Source of the DNA: Aliivibrio fischeri
GTDB taxonomy: Bacteria > Pseudomonadota > Gammaproteobacteria > Enterobacterales > Vibrionaceae
Length of the DNA: 60,738 nt
Reading direction: 5' to 3'
NCBI RefSeq assembly: GCF_009727955.1
Contig: NZ_WOBR01000006.1
Location: 1-60,738, forward strand
The notes beneath the pieces were generated by a model, which saw only the letters and a program-made list of their open reading frames with translations, searched no databases and had not been told where the DNA came from. Made by a program: the position numbers and the translations under genes. Below are positions 25,933-34,330 of this stretch, piece after piece; the first letter of the stretch is position 1; the number at the start of each line of letters is the position of its first letter.

Positions 25933-27861
25933 ATGCAGTTCTTACAACCGATTTGGAGTATGCCAAGACCATTGAAGCGTCTTGTGAGTATCGTTGTTGA
26001 TATTTTATTTATTATTTTTGCTTTTTGGGCTGCTTTTGCTACACGTTTAGATGGTATTGAAGTGTATATGCAGCAAGTTTCTTATTGGAAGCTGCTTGCT
26101 ATATTGATCCCTTGCACATTGCTAGTTTTCACTAAAAGTGGTTTATATCGTGCGATTCTTCGTTATTTAAGTTTACATGCAGTTCTAAGTATCTGTATTT
26201 CTGCGATTATATCTTCTGCTTTCATTGTTTTTATTTCGTACTTTAACTATTTGTACATGCCTCGTTCTATACCCGTAATATATGCAACTTATTTGGTTAT
26301 GTTATGTGGTGGTTCAAGATTAATCGTTCGAGTTTTAGTTTCGGATCTATTAGGAAAACAGAAGAAGAAAGTATTGATTTATGGAGCTGGTTCTGCAGGA
26401 TTACAATTAGCGAATATGTTACGTCAGGGAAAGGAGTTCCATCCTGTTGCATTCATTGATGATGATAGAAAAAAACATAAAACAACAATGCAAGGTATTA
26501 CTATTTATCGACCTAAATACCTTGAAAGATTAATAAAAAAATATTGTATATCAACAGTGCTATTGGCGGTTCCTTCTGCTTCTCAAGTTCAGAAAAAAAT
26601 AGTTATTGAGTCTTTAGCGAAGTTGCATGTTGAGGTTTTGACTATACCTAACTTAGATGATTTAGTTAATGGTAAGTTATCTATCGGGCAGCTTAAAGAA
26701 GTGTCTATTGATGATTTATTAGGGCGTGTCGCTGTGACTCCTCAATCTGAATTAATGGAAGCGAACATTAAAGATAAAGTGGTGATGGTTACCGGTGCTG
26801 GTGGTTCTATTGGCTCTGAGCTTTGCCGACAAATTATTCTTAATAAACCAAGTACTTTAGTTTTATTTGAGCTTTCTGAGTTTAGCTTGTATCAGATTGA
26901 ACATGAGTTATCGCAAATAATTGCAAATGAACAGTTATCGATAAATATAGTGCCTTTACTTGGTTCTGTTCAGCGATTAAATAGATTAGCTGCAACGATG
27001 AAAGCATTTAAAGTGCAAACGGTTTATCATGCAGCGGCGTATAAACATGTACCTCTGGTTGAATATAATGTTGTTGAAGGGGTTCGTAATAATATTTTTG
27101 GAACAAACTACACTGCGCAAGCTGCCATTGAAGCAAAGGTTGAGTCTTTTGTCTTAATTTCAACAGATAAAGCGGTTCGACCTACCAATGTAATGGGTAC
27201 AACTAAGAGGATGGCTGAACTTGGTTTACAGGCTTTAGCACAAGTTGAAAATGTAAAGCCTAACGGTACTCGTTTTTGTATGGTTCGTTTTGGTAATGTG
27301 CTTGGTTCATCTGGTTCTGTGATTCCATTGTTTAAAAAGCAAATAGCACAAGGTGGTCCAATAACATTAACTCATAAAGATATTACTCGTTATTTTATGA
27401 CGATCCCTGAAGCGGCTCAATTAGTGATCCAAGCTGGAGCGATGGGTAAAGGCGGAGATGTTTTTGTTTTGGATATGGGAGAGTCAGTGAAGATCTCTGA
27501 TCTTGCTCGTAATCTGATTCATTTATCTGGCTTAGAAGTGCGTAGTGATGAAAATCCTGATGGCGATATAGAGATTCGATGTACTGGTCTTCGTCCCGGT
27601 GAAAAGTTATATGAAGAGCTGTTGATTGGAGATAATGTGGGTAAAACCGCTCATGAGCGTATTATGACTGCTAATGAAGAGTTTTTACCTTTAAACGAAT
27701 ATAACCAATTGTTAGATGATTTAGATACTGCTTGTCATAATTTTGATCATACCACTATTCGACAACTATTAATTGATGCTCCTACAGGGTTTGCCCCTGT
27801 TGATGGTATTGGTGATTTAGTTTGGAAAGCCGAAGCTATACGTTTAAAGACTAGAGACTAG
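25933..27861 (+). CDS. WbpM-like UDP-GlcNAc 4,6-dehydratase (membrane-anchored)
   Basis: A 642-residue protein with four N-terminal membrane helices (to about residue 135), a CoA-binding-like Rossmann domain (YGAGSAG near residue 152) and the catalytic SDR domain with GAGGSIG at 288-294. The active site reads STDKAV...NVMGTTK, with Met in place of Tyr, as is normal for WbpM/FlaA1-large enzymes. It makes UDP-4-keto-6-deoxy-GlcNAc for the upstream reductase. It is the last gene of the operon in many Vibrio and Pseudomonas O-antigen loci. Confidence 0.93.
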   Translation: MQFLQPIWSMPRPLKRLVSIVVDILFIIFAFWAAFATRLDGIEVYMQQVSYWKLLAILIPCTLLVFTKSGLYRAILRYLSLHAVLSICISAIISSAFIVFISYFNYLYMPRSIPVIYATYLVMLCGGSRLIVRVLVSDLLGKQKKKVLIYGAGSAGLQLANMLRQGKEFHPVAFIDDDRKKHKTTMQGITIYRPKYLERLIKKYCISTVLLAVPSASQVQKKIVIESLAKLHVEVLTIPNLDDLVNGKLSIGQLKEVSIDDLLGRVAVTPQSELMEANIKDKVVMVTGAGGSIGSELCRQIILNKPSTLVLFELSEFSLYQIEHELSQIIANEQLSINIVPLLGSVQRLNRLAATMKAFKVQTVYHAAAYKHVPLVEYNVVEGVRNNIFGTNYTAQAAIEAKVESFVLISTDKAVRPTNVMGTTKRMAELGLQALAQVENVKPNGTRFCMVRFGNVLGSSGSVIPLFKKQIAQGGPITLTHKDITRYFMTIPEAAQLVIQAGAMGKGGDVFVLDMGESVKISDLARNLIHLSGLEVRSDENPDGDIEIRCTGLRPGEKLYEELLIGDNVGKTAHERIMTANEEFLPLNEYNQLLDDLDTACHNFDHTTIRQLLIDAPTGFAPVDGIGDLVWKAEAIRLKTRD

Positions 27862-27958
27862 AGACTATAAGATCAAAAGCGAGTTCTGTGCTTGCTTTTG
27901 ATTTTATAGGAGCGAAGTGGTCTGGTTTCTAGTTAGTGAAGTGTATAGTCTCTAGTAC
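27849..27958. repeat. Imperfect palindromic repeat, inner-unit type (actagagactata...tatagtctctagt)
   Basis: Two arms, actagagactataagatcaaaag and ...gtgtatagtctctagta, flank a smaller hairpin agcgagttctgtgcttgct. Near-identical text (actataagatcaaaagcgagt) recurs inside the composite repeats at 34.1 kb and 35.9 kb. Its left end overlaps the last codons of the WbpM-like gene. It may act as a transcript end or spacer; no U-tract terminator is seen. Confidence 0.75.
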
Positions 27959-27990
27959 CCTTGATTCTCGCATCTCGTTTCTTTCTCCCT

Positions 27991-27996
27991 TATAAT
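27991..27996 (+). promoter_or_regulatory. Possible -10 box of ugd promoter
   Basis: A perfect TATAAT sits 36 bases before the ugd ATG. No good -35 lies at the usual 16-18 base spacing (TTGATT at 27961 is too far at 24), so this is a weak call. Confidence 0.35.
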
Positions 27997-28031
27997 CAAA
28001 TTAGTTAAAATTCCCTACAAGGATCATAAGA

Positions 28032-29198
28032 ATGAAAATAGCCATTGCTGGTACAGGCTATGTTGGTCTATCAAATGCAGTGCTGTTAGCACAACATAAT
28101 GAAGTGATTGCAGTTGATATTATGGCTGAAAAGGTTGAGTTGATTAATAATAAAAAATCGCCTATTTCAGATGTAGAGATTGAAGATTTTCTAGTTAACA
28201 AGAAACTGAATCTTACAGCAACACTAGATAAAGAATTCGCCTATAAAGAGGCTGAATATGTAGTGATTGCAACGCCAACTGATTATGATCCTGTGACAAA
28301 CTATTTTAATACGGGCTCTGTTGAAGCTGTAATTAAAGAAGTTATGGTTATCAACCCAAAAGCGGTAATGGTTATCAAATCGACGGTTCCTGTTGGTTAT
28401 ACTGAGCGTATTAAACAAGAACTAAACTGTGAGAATATTATTTTCTCTCCTGAGTTTTTACGTGAAGGTCGTGCTCTTTTTGATAACTTACATCCATCTC
28501 GTATTATTGTGGGTGAGCAATCTGAGCGAGCTCAGGTGTTTGCTGATTTATTGGTTGAAGGGGCGATAAAAGAGAATATTGAAGTATTACTGACGAACTC
28601 AACTGAAGCTGAGGCTGTTAAGTTGTTCTCGAATACTTACCTTGCGATGCGTGTTGCTTACTTTAATGAGTTGGATTCTTATGCTGAGGCGCATGGTTTA
28701 GATGCTCGTCAGATTATTGAAGGCGTTGGTTTAGATCCTCGTATTGGTAATCACTACAATAATCCATCATTTGGTTACGGTGGTTACTGTCTACCAAAGG
28801 ACACTAAGCAGCTATTAGCGAATTACCAAGAAGTGCCGAATAATATTATTGGTGCGATTGTGGATGCTAACCGTACTCGTAAGGATTTTGTTGCTGAATC
28901 CATTATGAAGCGCAGCCCTAAAGTTGTGGGTATTTATCGCTTAATCATGAAGGCGGGCTCTGATAATTTCCGAGCGTCTTCAATTCAAGGCATTATGAAG
29001 CGCTTGAAAGCCAAAGGCATTGAAGTTGTGGTTTATGAGCCAGTATTAAAAGAAGCGGATTTCTTTAATTCTCGTGTGATTGAAGATTTGGCTGAGTTTA
29101 AGCAAGTGTCTGACGTGATTGTTTCAAACCGTATGATGGAAGAGTTATCAGACGTTGAGAATAAGGTTTACACTCGCGATTTGTTTGGTAGTGATTAA
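28032..29198 (+). CDS. ugd: UDP-glucose 6-dehydrogenase
   Basis: Oxidises UDP-glucose to UDP-glucuronate in two NAD-linked steps. The 388-residue enzyme has the N-terminal NAD loop GTGYVG at residues 7-12 and the catalytic C253 in [14 protein letters not shown]. It is set apart from the polysaccharide operon by a 170-base repeat-bearing gap with its own -10-like box. UDP-GlcA would feed capsule or LPS synthesis; no user enzyme is identifiable in the window. Confidence 0.95.
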   Translation: MKIAIAGTGYVGLSNAVLLAQHNEVIAVDIMAEKVELINNKKSPISDVEIEDFLVNKKLNLTATLDKEFAYKEAEYVVIATPTDYDPVTNYFNTGSVEAVIKEVMVINPKAVMVIKSTVPVGYTERIKQELNCENIIFSPEFLREGRALFDNLHPSRIIVGEQSERAQVFADLLVEGAIKENIEVLLTNSTEAEAVKLFSNTYLAMRVAYFNELDSYAEAHGLDARQIIEGVGLDPRIGNHYNNPSFGYGGYCLPKDTKQLLANYQEVPNNIIGAIVDANRTRKDFVAESIMKRSPKVVGIYRLIMKAGSDNFRASSIQGIMKRLKAKGIEVVVYEPVLKEADFFNSRVIEDLAEFKQVSDVIVSNRMMEELSDVENKVYTRDLFGSD

Positions 29199-29205
29199 AA
29201 TCAAG

Positions 29206-29266
29206 GTGCTTCGCTGCGAGAGGCGAGGACGGACTTCGTCCTATAGGGGCGAGTAAAGACTTAAAA
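29206..29266. repeat. Dispersed D-unit (GGACGAAGTCC palindrome)
   Basis: The text gaggacggacttcgtcct with flanking tgcttcgctgcgagaggc and ggggcgagtaaa defines a unit found again at 31.84, 33.97, 35.77 and 41.0 kb. It contains the short palindrome ggacttcgtcc. This copy directly follows the ugd stop. Confidence 0.85.
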
Positions 29267-29271
29267 GCAAG

Positions 29272-29306
29272 AGCGGACATGACTAATTGGTTGTGTCCGC
29301 TTTTTT
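29272..29306 (+). terminator. Rho-independent terminator after ugd
   Basis: Perfect 8-bp stem AGCGGACA/TGTCCGCT (29272-29279 with 29294-29301), a 14-base loop and a T-run. It lies 74 bases after the ugd stop. Confidence 0.85.
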
Positions 29307-29354
29307 GTTTTGAAAAGTAAAGTGAGGTTTCAGGGGACTCGCTTTTGATTTTCC

Positions 29355-29382
29355 TGAAACCTGAAACCTGAAACCTGAAACC
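29355..29382. repeat. 7-bp tandem repeat (tgaaacc), four units
   Basis: Four perfect tgaaacc units in the ugd-DHH gap. The same word occurs as one or two copies at 34.26, 39.01 and 43.13 kb next to other dispersed repeats, so this array may be a local slippage expansion of a repeat end. Confidence 0.9.
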
Positions 29383-29474
29383 TTTGCGCGTAGTGCCTTA
29401 AAGCTAACCTTGACTCCCAATCAGGACCGTAGGACCATAAGACAGCACTTCTTGTTCTTCAAAAGGATTGATAT

Positions 29475-30428
29475 ATGAACTACGACATCTTCAATGGTGA
29501 TGCCGATGGCATTATTGCACTTCTTCAACTTCGATTAGCTTACCCTCAAGAATCTGTATTGGTTACAGGTGTTAAACGTGACATTAATTTAGTAAAGAAA
29601 ATCGATGTAAAGCCAGAAGATAGTTTAACTATTTTAGATATCTCTATGGAAAAGAACATGGCAGCTCTAGAGCTTGTTTTGGCGTCTGGCGCGGAAGTGT
29701 TTTATGCGGATCATCATAGATGTGGTGATATTCCTGAGAATGAAAATTTATCTGCTCATATCGATTTAGATGCAAATACGTGTACAGCATTAATCATTGA
29801 TAAATTATTGAATGGTCAGTTTCATGAATGGGCAATTACGGCGGCGTATGGCGATAATTTAATTGCTAAAGCTAACGAGTTAGCTGATACCGCTGGTTTA
29901 TCTTCTAAGCAAAAATCTCAATTAAAAGAGCTTGGGACATTAATAAACTATAATGGGTATGGGGCAAAAATCGATGATTTGCACTTTGACCCTGCTGAGT
30001 TATATCAAGCATTAAGACAATATTTGTCACCATTTGATGTTATTGAAGATAAAGCATCGCCTTTCTATCAATTGCAAAGTGCTTATCAATCAGATATGAA
30101 TCATGCATTATCTATAGAGGCTCTGCACAAAAGTGAGAAACTGGCTTTGTTTGAGTTACCAAATACTGCATGGGCTCGTCGAATTAGTGGTGTTTATGGT
30201 AATCTTTTGGCTAATAGAACACCAAATTCATCGCATGCGGTGATAACGTTGAACGATGATGATACTTATACTGTCTCTTTACGAGCACCGTTAAATAATA
30301 AGCAAGGTGCAGGAGAGATCTGTAGCTCGTTTGCAACAGGTGGTGGTCGAGAGGCTGCTGCTGGAATTAATGCATTGCCAAAAGAGAAAATCGCTGAGTT
30401 TATTCAAGTTGTTGAAGAGAAGTATTAG
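29475..30428 (+). CDS. DHH/DHHA1-family phosphoesterase-like protein
   Basis: A 317-residue protein with the DHH-family metal motifs: NGDADG at residues 7-12 and DHH at 79-81. The C-terminal DHHA1-type nucleic-acid or substrate-binding domain ends with GGGREAAAG. Family members include RecJ, NrnA and oligoribonuclease-like enzymes that cleave phosphodiester bonds. The exact substrate is not apparent. It has no evident link to sugar synthesis despite its position between ugd and galE. Confidence 0.8.
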   Translation: MNYDIFNGDADGIIALLQLRLAYPQESVLVTGVKRDINLVKKIDVKPEDSLTILDISMEKNMAALELVLASGAEVFYADHHRCGDIPENENLSAHIDLDANTCTALIIDKLLNGQFHEWAITAAYGDNLIAKANELADTAGLSSKQKSQLKELGTLINYNGYGAKIDDLHFDPAELYQALRQYLSPFDVIEDKASPFYQLQSAYQSDMNHALSIEALHKSEKLALFELPNTAWARRISGVYGNLLANRTPNSSHAVITLNDDDTYTVSLRAPLNNKQGAGEICSSFATGGGREAAAGINALPKEKIAEFIQVVEEKY

Positions 30429-30450
30429 AGCTGGGCGCGAAAGAGCAAGA

Positions 30451-30494
30451 TTCAGATCGGTCGCAGGCTCCCTTGCAGGGTTCAGGGGTGATCG
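30451..30494 (+). repeat. Dispersed 44-bp M-unit
   Basis: A unit beginning ttcagatcggtcgcaggctc and ending gggttcaggggtgatcg. Near-identical copies lie at 31902-31945 (+) and, inverted, at 34217-34260, 36010-36053, 38967-39010 and 41144-41187. Its centre gcaggctcccttgc is a short palindrome. Here it forms the left flank of an inverted-repeat element. Confidence 0.9.
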
Positions 30495-30519
30495 TTGTTG
30501 TTGCAACGTTCACAATACT

Positions 30520-30703
30520 GTTCCTCCCCTTGATAGATGTATTATTGAGGTTAGTAATGTAGATATAAGGGGAGGCTAGGAGGGGTTGTTAGTGATGAAG
30601 TTTAGTCTATCTGTATCATTAAATATGGTGTAATCAACCCCCTCTAACTCCCCCTTGTATTAACTATGTCGATCTCATGGCTACAGCGATTAAGGGGGAG
30701 AAC
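30520..30703. mobile_element. 184-bp non-coding inverted-repeat element (copy A)
   Basis: Ends are GTTCCTCCCCTT and AAGGGGGAGAAC, a 12-bp imperfect terminal inverted repeat. Each end belongs to a roughly 70-bp arm: the left arm ends aggctaggaggggttgtta and the right arm begins caaccccctctaactccccc. The core between them is about 40 bp and codes for nothing. Copy B (31971-32153) is nearly identical, and copy C (38344-38941) has the same arms around a DUF559 gene. It looks like a MITE-type derivative of C; mobility is inferred. Confidence 0.75.
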
Positions 30704-30819
30704 CTTCTTTGATGCTGTTAGTACAGCTATTACCTCTGAATTCTATTTAACTGATTTACAATATCTTGAATTTAGAAGTCGATGTTATTGGTTTTTGAAC
30801 ATAATAATTAGGATACATA

Positions 30820-31827
30820 ATGAATATTTTAGTCACTGGCGGAATGGGTTACATCGGTAGCCATACATGTGTACAAATGATTGAAGCGGGTTTAACGCCG
30901 ATCATCTTGGACAATTTATACAACAGTAAAGAAGTCGTACTTGATCGTATTGAAGCTTTGGTTGGTGTAAAACCTAAATTTTATCAAGGTGATATTCGCG
31001 ATCCAAAAATTTTAGAAACCATCTTTGCTGAAAATCAAATTGATAGCGTGATTCACTTTGCTGGTTTGAAAGCTGTTGGTGAGTCTGTTGAAAAACCAAT
31101 TATGTATTACGATAACAATGTATCGGGTACTTTGGTTCTAGTTGAGGCGATGCGTAAAGCGGGCGTGAACAGTATTGTATTTAGTTCCTCTGCAACGGTT
31201 TATGGTGATCCTGCATCAACACCGATCCGTGAAGATTTCCCAACATCAGCAACGAACCCTTATGGTCGCAGTAAGCTGATGGTAGAAGAGTGTTTAACGG
31301 ATATCCAAAAAGCACATCCTGAAATGAGTGTAACGCTATTACGCTACTTTAACCCTGTTGGTTCTCATAAATCAGGCACTATGGGTGAAGACCCTCAAGG
31401 TATTCCAAATAACTTGATGCCATTTATTTCTCAAGTGGCTGTTGGTCGTCGTGAATTCTTATCTGTATTTGGTAATGATTACCCAACGGTTGATGGTACT
31501 GGCGTTCGTGACTATATCCATGTGGTTGATTTGGCTGATGGTCACTTAGCAGCACTAAAATACAAAGGCCAAGAAGCGGGCTTACATATCTATAACCTAG
31601 GTACGGGTAATGGCAATAGTGTTCTTCAGATGGTAACAGCTTTTGAGAAAGCTTCTGGTGCGAAAGTTCCATATAAGATTGTCGATCGTCGTCCTGGTGA
31701 TATTGCAGAATGTTGGGCTGATCCAGCAAAAGCTCGTGAAGAACTGAAGTGGGAAGCGAAGTTGTCTCTTGATGATATGACTGCGGATACGTGGCGCTGG
31801 CAGTCGAATAACCCTGAAGGGTATTAG
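30820..31827 (+). CDS. galE: UDP-glucose 4-epimerase
   Basis: Interconverts UDP-glucose and UDP-galactose. The 335-residue SDR has the NAD motif GGMGYIGSH at residues 7-15, the catalytic YGRSK, and the GalE-typical ending with WAKLSLDDM-like text. It stands alone between two repeat clusters rather than in a gal operon, which fits a role in surface polysaccharide precursor supply. An ATG at 30820 is preceded by AGGATA. Confidence 0.95.
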   Translation: MNILVTGGMGYIGSHTCVQMIEAGLTPIILDNLYNSKEVVLDRIEALVGVKPKFYQGDIRDPKILETIFAENQIDSVIHFAGLKAVGESVEKPIMYYDNNVSGTLVLVEAMRKAGVNSIVFSSSATVYGDPASTPIREDFPTSATNPYGRSKLMVEECLTDIQKAHPEMSVTLLRYFNPVGSHKSGTMGEDPQGIPNNLMPFISQVAVGRREFLSVFGNDYPTVDGTGVRDYIHVVDLADGHLAALKYKGQEAGLHIYNLGTGNGNSVLQMVTAFEKASGAKVPYKIVDRRPGDIAECWADPAKAREELKWEAKLSLDDMTADTWRWQSNNPEGY

Positions 31828-31832
31828 GAGTA

Positions 31833-31893
31833 GGACGCTTTGCTTCGAGAGGCGAGGACGGACTTCGTCCTCGAGGGACGAGTAAGAGCAAGA
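31833..31893. repeat. Dispersed D-unit
   Basis: ggacgctttgcttcgagaggc followed by gaggacggacttcgtcctcg and agggacgagtaagagca. It starts only six bases after the galE stop. Confidence 0.88.
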
Positions 31894-31901
31894 TTTCAGG
31901 A

Positions 31902-31945
31902 TTCAGATCGGTCGCAGGCTCCCTTTCAGGGTTCAGGGGGGATCG
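31902..31945 (+). repeat. Dispersed 44-bp M-unit
   Basis: Second + strand copy of the M-unit, differing from the 30451 copy at a few positions. As there, it sits about 25 bases before an inverted-repeat element. Confidence 0.9.
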
Positions 31946-31970
31946 TGGTGGTTGCAGTGAGCACGGTACT

Positions 31971-32153
31971 GTTCCTCCCCTTGATAGATGTACTGTTGAG
32001 ATTAGAGATGTTGATATAAGGGGAGGCTAGGAGGGGTTGTTAGTGATGGAGTTTAGTTTGTCTTTATCATTAAATATGGTGTAACCAACCCCCTCTAACT
32101 CCCCTTGTATTGACGGTATCGATCTCATAGCTATAGCGTCTAAGGGAGAGAAC
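31971..32153. mobile_element. 183-bp non-coding inverted-repeat element (copy B)
   Basis: Same ends, arms and core as copy A with only scattered differences. The core agtgatggagtttag...atcattaaatatggtgta matches that of A closely. Both copies are inserted at the same place within the surrounding M-type palindrome, so the pair may have spread as part of a larger composite or by duplication of the galE flanks. Confidence 0.78.
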
Positions 32154-32232
32154 TTTTTTGGGTGTTGTTAGTTCAGCGCACACCTCTGAATTCTGCTAGC
32201 GAAGCGATCTGAACTCTATTACCTCTAAAATA

Positions 32233-32271
32233 AAAATGCCCACAGGCTACAAACCTGTGGGCATTTTATTT
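32233..32271. terminator. Bidirectional terminator between galE and gpmI
   Basis: A perfect 14-bp stem aaaatgcccacagg/cctgtgggcatttt with loop ctacaaa. A-rich and T-rich flanks on both sides allow termination of gpmI on the - strand and of readthrough from galE on the + strand. Confidence 0.92.
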
Positions 32272-32282
32272 CATCGACGATT

Positions 32283-32339
32283 TAAAGCTTTTCCTCGCTC
32301 CTCGAGCGAAGCGTCCTCGCCTCTCGCCTCTGCTCTTTT
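32283..32339 (-). repeat. Dispersed short D-type unit, inverted
   Basis: On the - strand it reads gaggacgcttcgctcgagga then gcgaggaaaagc. The same text encodes the C-terminus of the MATE gene at 34.3 kb and recurs at 39.1, 41.3, 42.9 and 53.0 kb. It ends two bases before the gpmI stop. Confidence 0.85.
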
Positions 32340-32340
32340 C

Positions 32341-33873
32341 TTATTTAAAAAGAACTTCACCAGACATTTCAGCAGGAATCGCTGTATCTGTTAGTGCTAG
32401 CATAGTTGGGGCTAGGTCAGACAGTTTACCGCCTTCTTTAAACTCAACCGCTTTGCTACCAACGTAGATTAGAGGTACTGGAAGATTAGTGTGAGCTGTG
32501 TGAACGCCGCCTGTTTCAGGGTCGATCATCATTTCAGCATTACCGTGGTCAGCAGTGATAAGTAGTTGGCCATCAACTTCTTTGATTGCGTCAACCACTT
32601 TACCGATACACTCATCTAGAGATTCAACTGCTTTAACTGCTGCATCGTATACGCCAGTGTGGCCAACCATGTCACAGTTAGGGTAGTTACAAACGATAGC
32701 GTCATATTTACCAGACTTGATAGCAGCAACTAATTTTTCAGTTAGTTCAGGAGCGCTCATTTCAGGTTGTAGATCGTAAGTCGCTACTTTTGGAGAAGCA
32801 ACTAGTTGACGTTCTTCACCTTCAAACTCGTCTTCAATGCCGCCATTGAAGAAGAAAGTAACGTGTGCGTATTTTTCAGTTTCAGAAATACGCAGTTGAG
32901 TTTTACCTTCTTTAGATAACCACTCACCGTATGTGTTTTCTAGAGACGCAGGAGCGAATGCACAAAGAAGAGGGATATTTGCTGCGTATTGAGTCAGCAT
33001 AACAAAATCGATTGCTGGGAATACGTTACGAGCAAAACCATCGAAATCAGGAACGAATGCACGTGTAATTTCACGAGCACGGTCAGCACGGTAGTTCATG
33101 AAGATAACTGCATCACCATCAACGATAGCTGCTGATTCTTCGCCTTCTGCTTTAATTTCAGTTGCTTGAACAAATTCATCGTTCTCTTCACGAGCGTAAG
33201 CTGCTTCAAGACCTTCAACTGCTGTTGCAAAAGTGAATTCTGCTTTTGCTTCAGTCATTAGTTCGTAAGACTTTTGTACGCGATCCCAGTTGTTGTCGCG
33301 GTCCATTGCGTAGTAACGACCAATTAGAGAAGCAACACGGCCTTTACCTAGTTTAGCGAATAGCTCTTGGAAGTTTTTCAGAGAGTTTTCAGCTGAACGT
33401 GGTGGTGTATCACGACCATCTAGGAAGCAGTGTAGGTAGATTTTCTCTGCGCCACGCTCTGCTGCCATTTCAACTGCAGCGTAGATGTGATCTTCATGAG
33501 AGTGAACGCCACCTGGAGACATAAGACCCATGATGTGAACAGCTTTGTCTGCTTTAACTGCTTTGTCGATAGCGTTTACAAGTGTTTCGTTTTGTTGGAA
33601 CTCACCATCAGAAATTGCTTTAGTGATACGAGTAAGATCTTGATATACAACACGGCCAGCACCGATGTTTGTGTGACCTACTTCAGAGTTACCCATTTGA
33701 CCATCAGGTAGACCAACGTCCATACCTGATGCAGAAATTAGCGTGTTTGGTTGATTAGCCATTAGGCCATCAAGAACTGGAGTGTTTGCGTTTGTAATTG
33801 CGTTATCTGCTTGAGTTTCACGGTGACCGTAACCATCAAGAATAACTAGAGCCATAGGCTTCTTAGCTGACAT
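32341..33873 (-). CDS. gpmI: 2,3-bisphosphoglycerate-independent phosphoglycerate mutase
   Basis: Interconverts 3- and 2-phosphoglycerate in glycolysis using two manganese ions and a phosphoserine. Length is 510 residues. The N-terminal LVILDGYG metal motif, the active-site serine in [16 protein letters not shown] and the C-terminal ITADHGNAE block are intact. The start chosen is the ATG at 33873, eight bases after GAGGAA; a TTG at 33891 would place that ribosome-binding site inside the gene. Confidence 0.96.
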   Translation of the reverse strand: MSAKKPMALVILDGYGHRETQADNAITNANTPVLDGLMANQPNTLISASGMDVGLPDGQMGNSEVGHTNIGAGRVVYQDLTRITKAISDGEFQQNETLVNAIDKAVKADKAVHIMGLMSPGGVHSHEDHIYAAVEMAAERGAEKIYLHCFLDGRDTPPRSAENSLKNFQELFAKLGKGRVASLIGRYYAMDRDNNWDRVQKSYELMTEAKAEFTFATAVEGLEAAYAREENDEFVQATEIKAEGEESAAIVDGDAVIFMNYRADRAREITRAFVPDFDGFARNVFPAIDFVMLTQYAANIPLLCAFAPASLENTYGEWLSKEGKTQLRISETEKYAHVTFFFNGGIEDEFEGEERQLVASPKVATYDLQPEMSAPELTEKLVAAIKSGKYDAIVCNYPNCDMVGHTGVYDAAVKAVESLDECIGKVVDAIKEVDGQLLITADHGNAEMMIDPETGGVHTAHTNLPVPLIYVGSKAVEFKEGGKLSDLAPTMLALTDTAIPAEMSGEVLFK

Positions 33874-33957
33874 AAAGGTGTTCCTCGTCAATAACTTAAT
33901 AAATTCGAATAAATAACTTTGTGTAATTTTACTACAAAGTTTGAAAATGGGCTAGGG

Positions 33958-34330
33958 GAAGAGCAGGACGCTTCGCTTCGAGTGGCGAGGACGGACTTCG
34001 TCCTCAAGGGGCGAGTAAGAGCAAAAATAGAAGTTTCAGGAAAAGTAGATCAGAGTCCAGATCGCTTCGTTTGCAGAATTTAGAGGTGATAGTGGTGGTT
34101 ACAGCGATCGCAATACAGAGCTCGAAACTATACGCTGCGCTAACTAGAGACTATAAGATCAAAAGCGAGTATGGTGCAGCTCTTGCTTTTATAGAAGCGA
34201 AGCGTATAGCCTTCAGCGATCACCTCTGAACCTTGCAAGGGAGCTTGCGACCGATCTGAAACCTGAACTCTGCTCTTCCTAACTCTTAGCTTTTCCTCGC
34301 TCCTCGAGCGCAGCGTCCTCGAACCTGATT
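33958..34330. repeat. Composite nested palindromic repeat 1
   Basis: Three layers are stacked. The outer layer is a D-unit (33967-34023) and an inverted short D-unit (34290-34322). The middle is a degenerate M-type arm (cagatcgcttcgtttgcag, about 34057) paired with the inverted M-unit at 34217-34260. The inner is actatacgctgcgctaac paired with gaagcgaagcgtatag around actataagatcaaaagcgag. The same order recurs at 35760-36057. There is no gene in the gap 33874-34278, and the 3' end of the MATE gene lies within the outer layer. Confidence 0.8.

Noticed and set aside
30666-30860. Small open frame upstream of galE
   Set aside because: It begins in the inverted-repeat element and overlaps the galE start; no ribosome-binding site or family signal.
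31424-31891. 155-codon open frame on the - strand over galE
   Set aside because: Antisense to galE and extends into a dispersed repeat; no family resemblance and biased composition.
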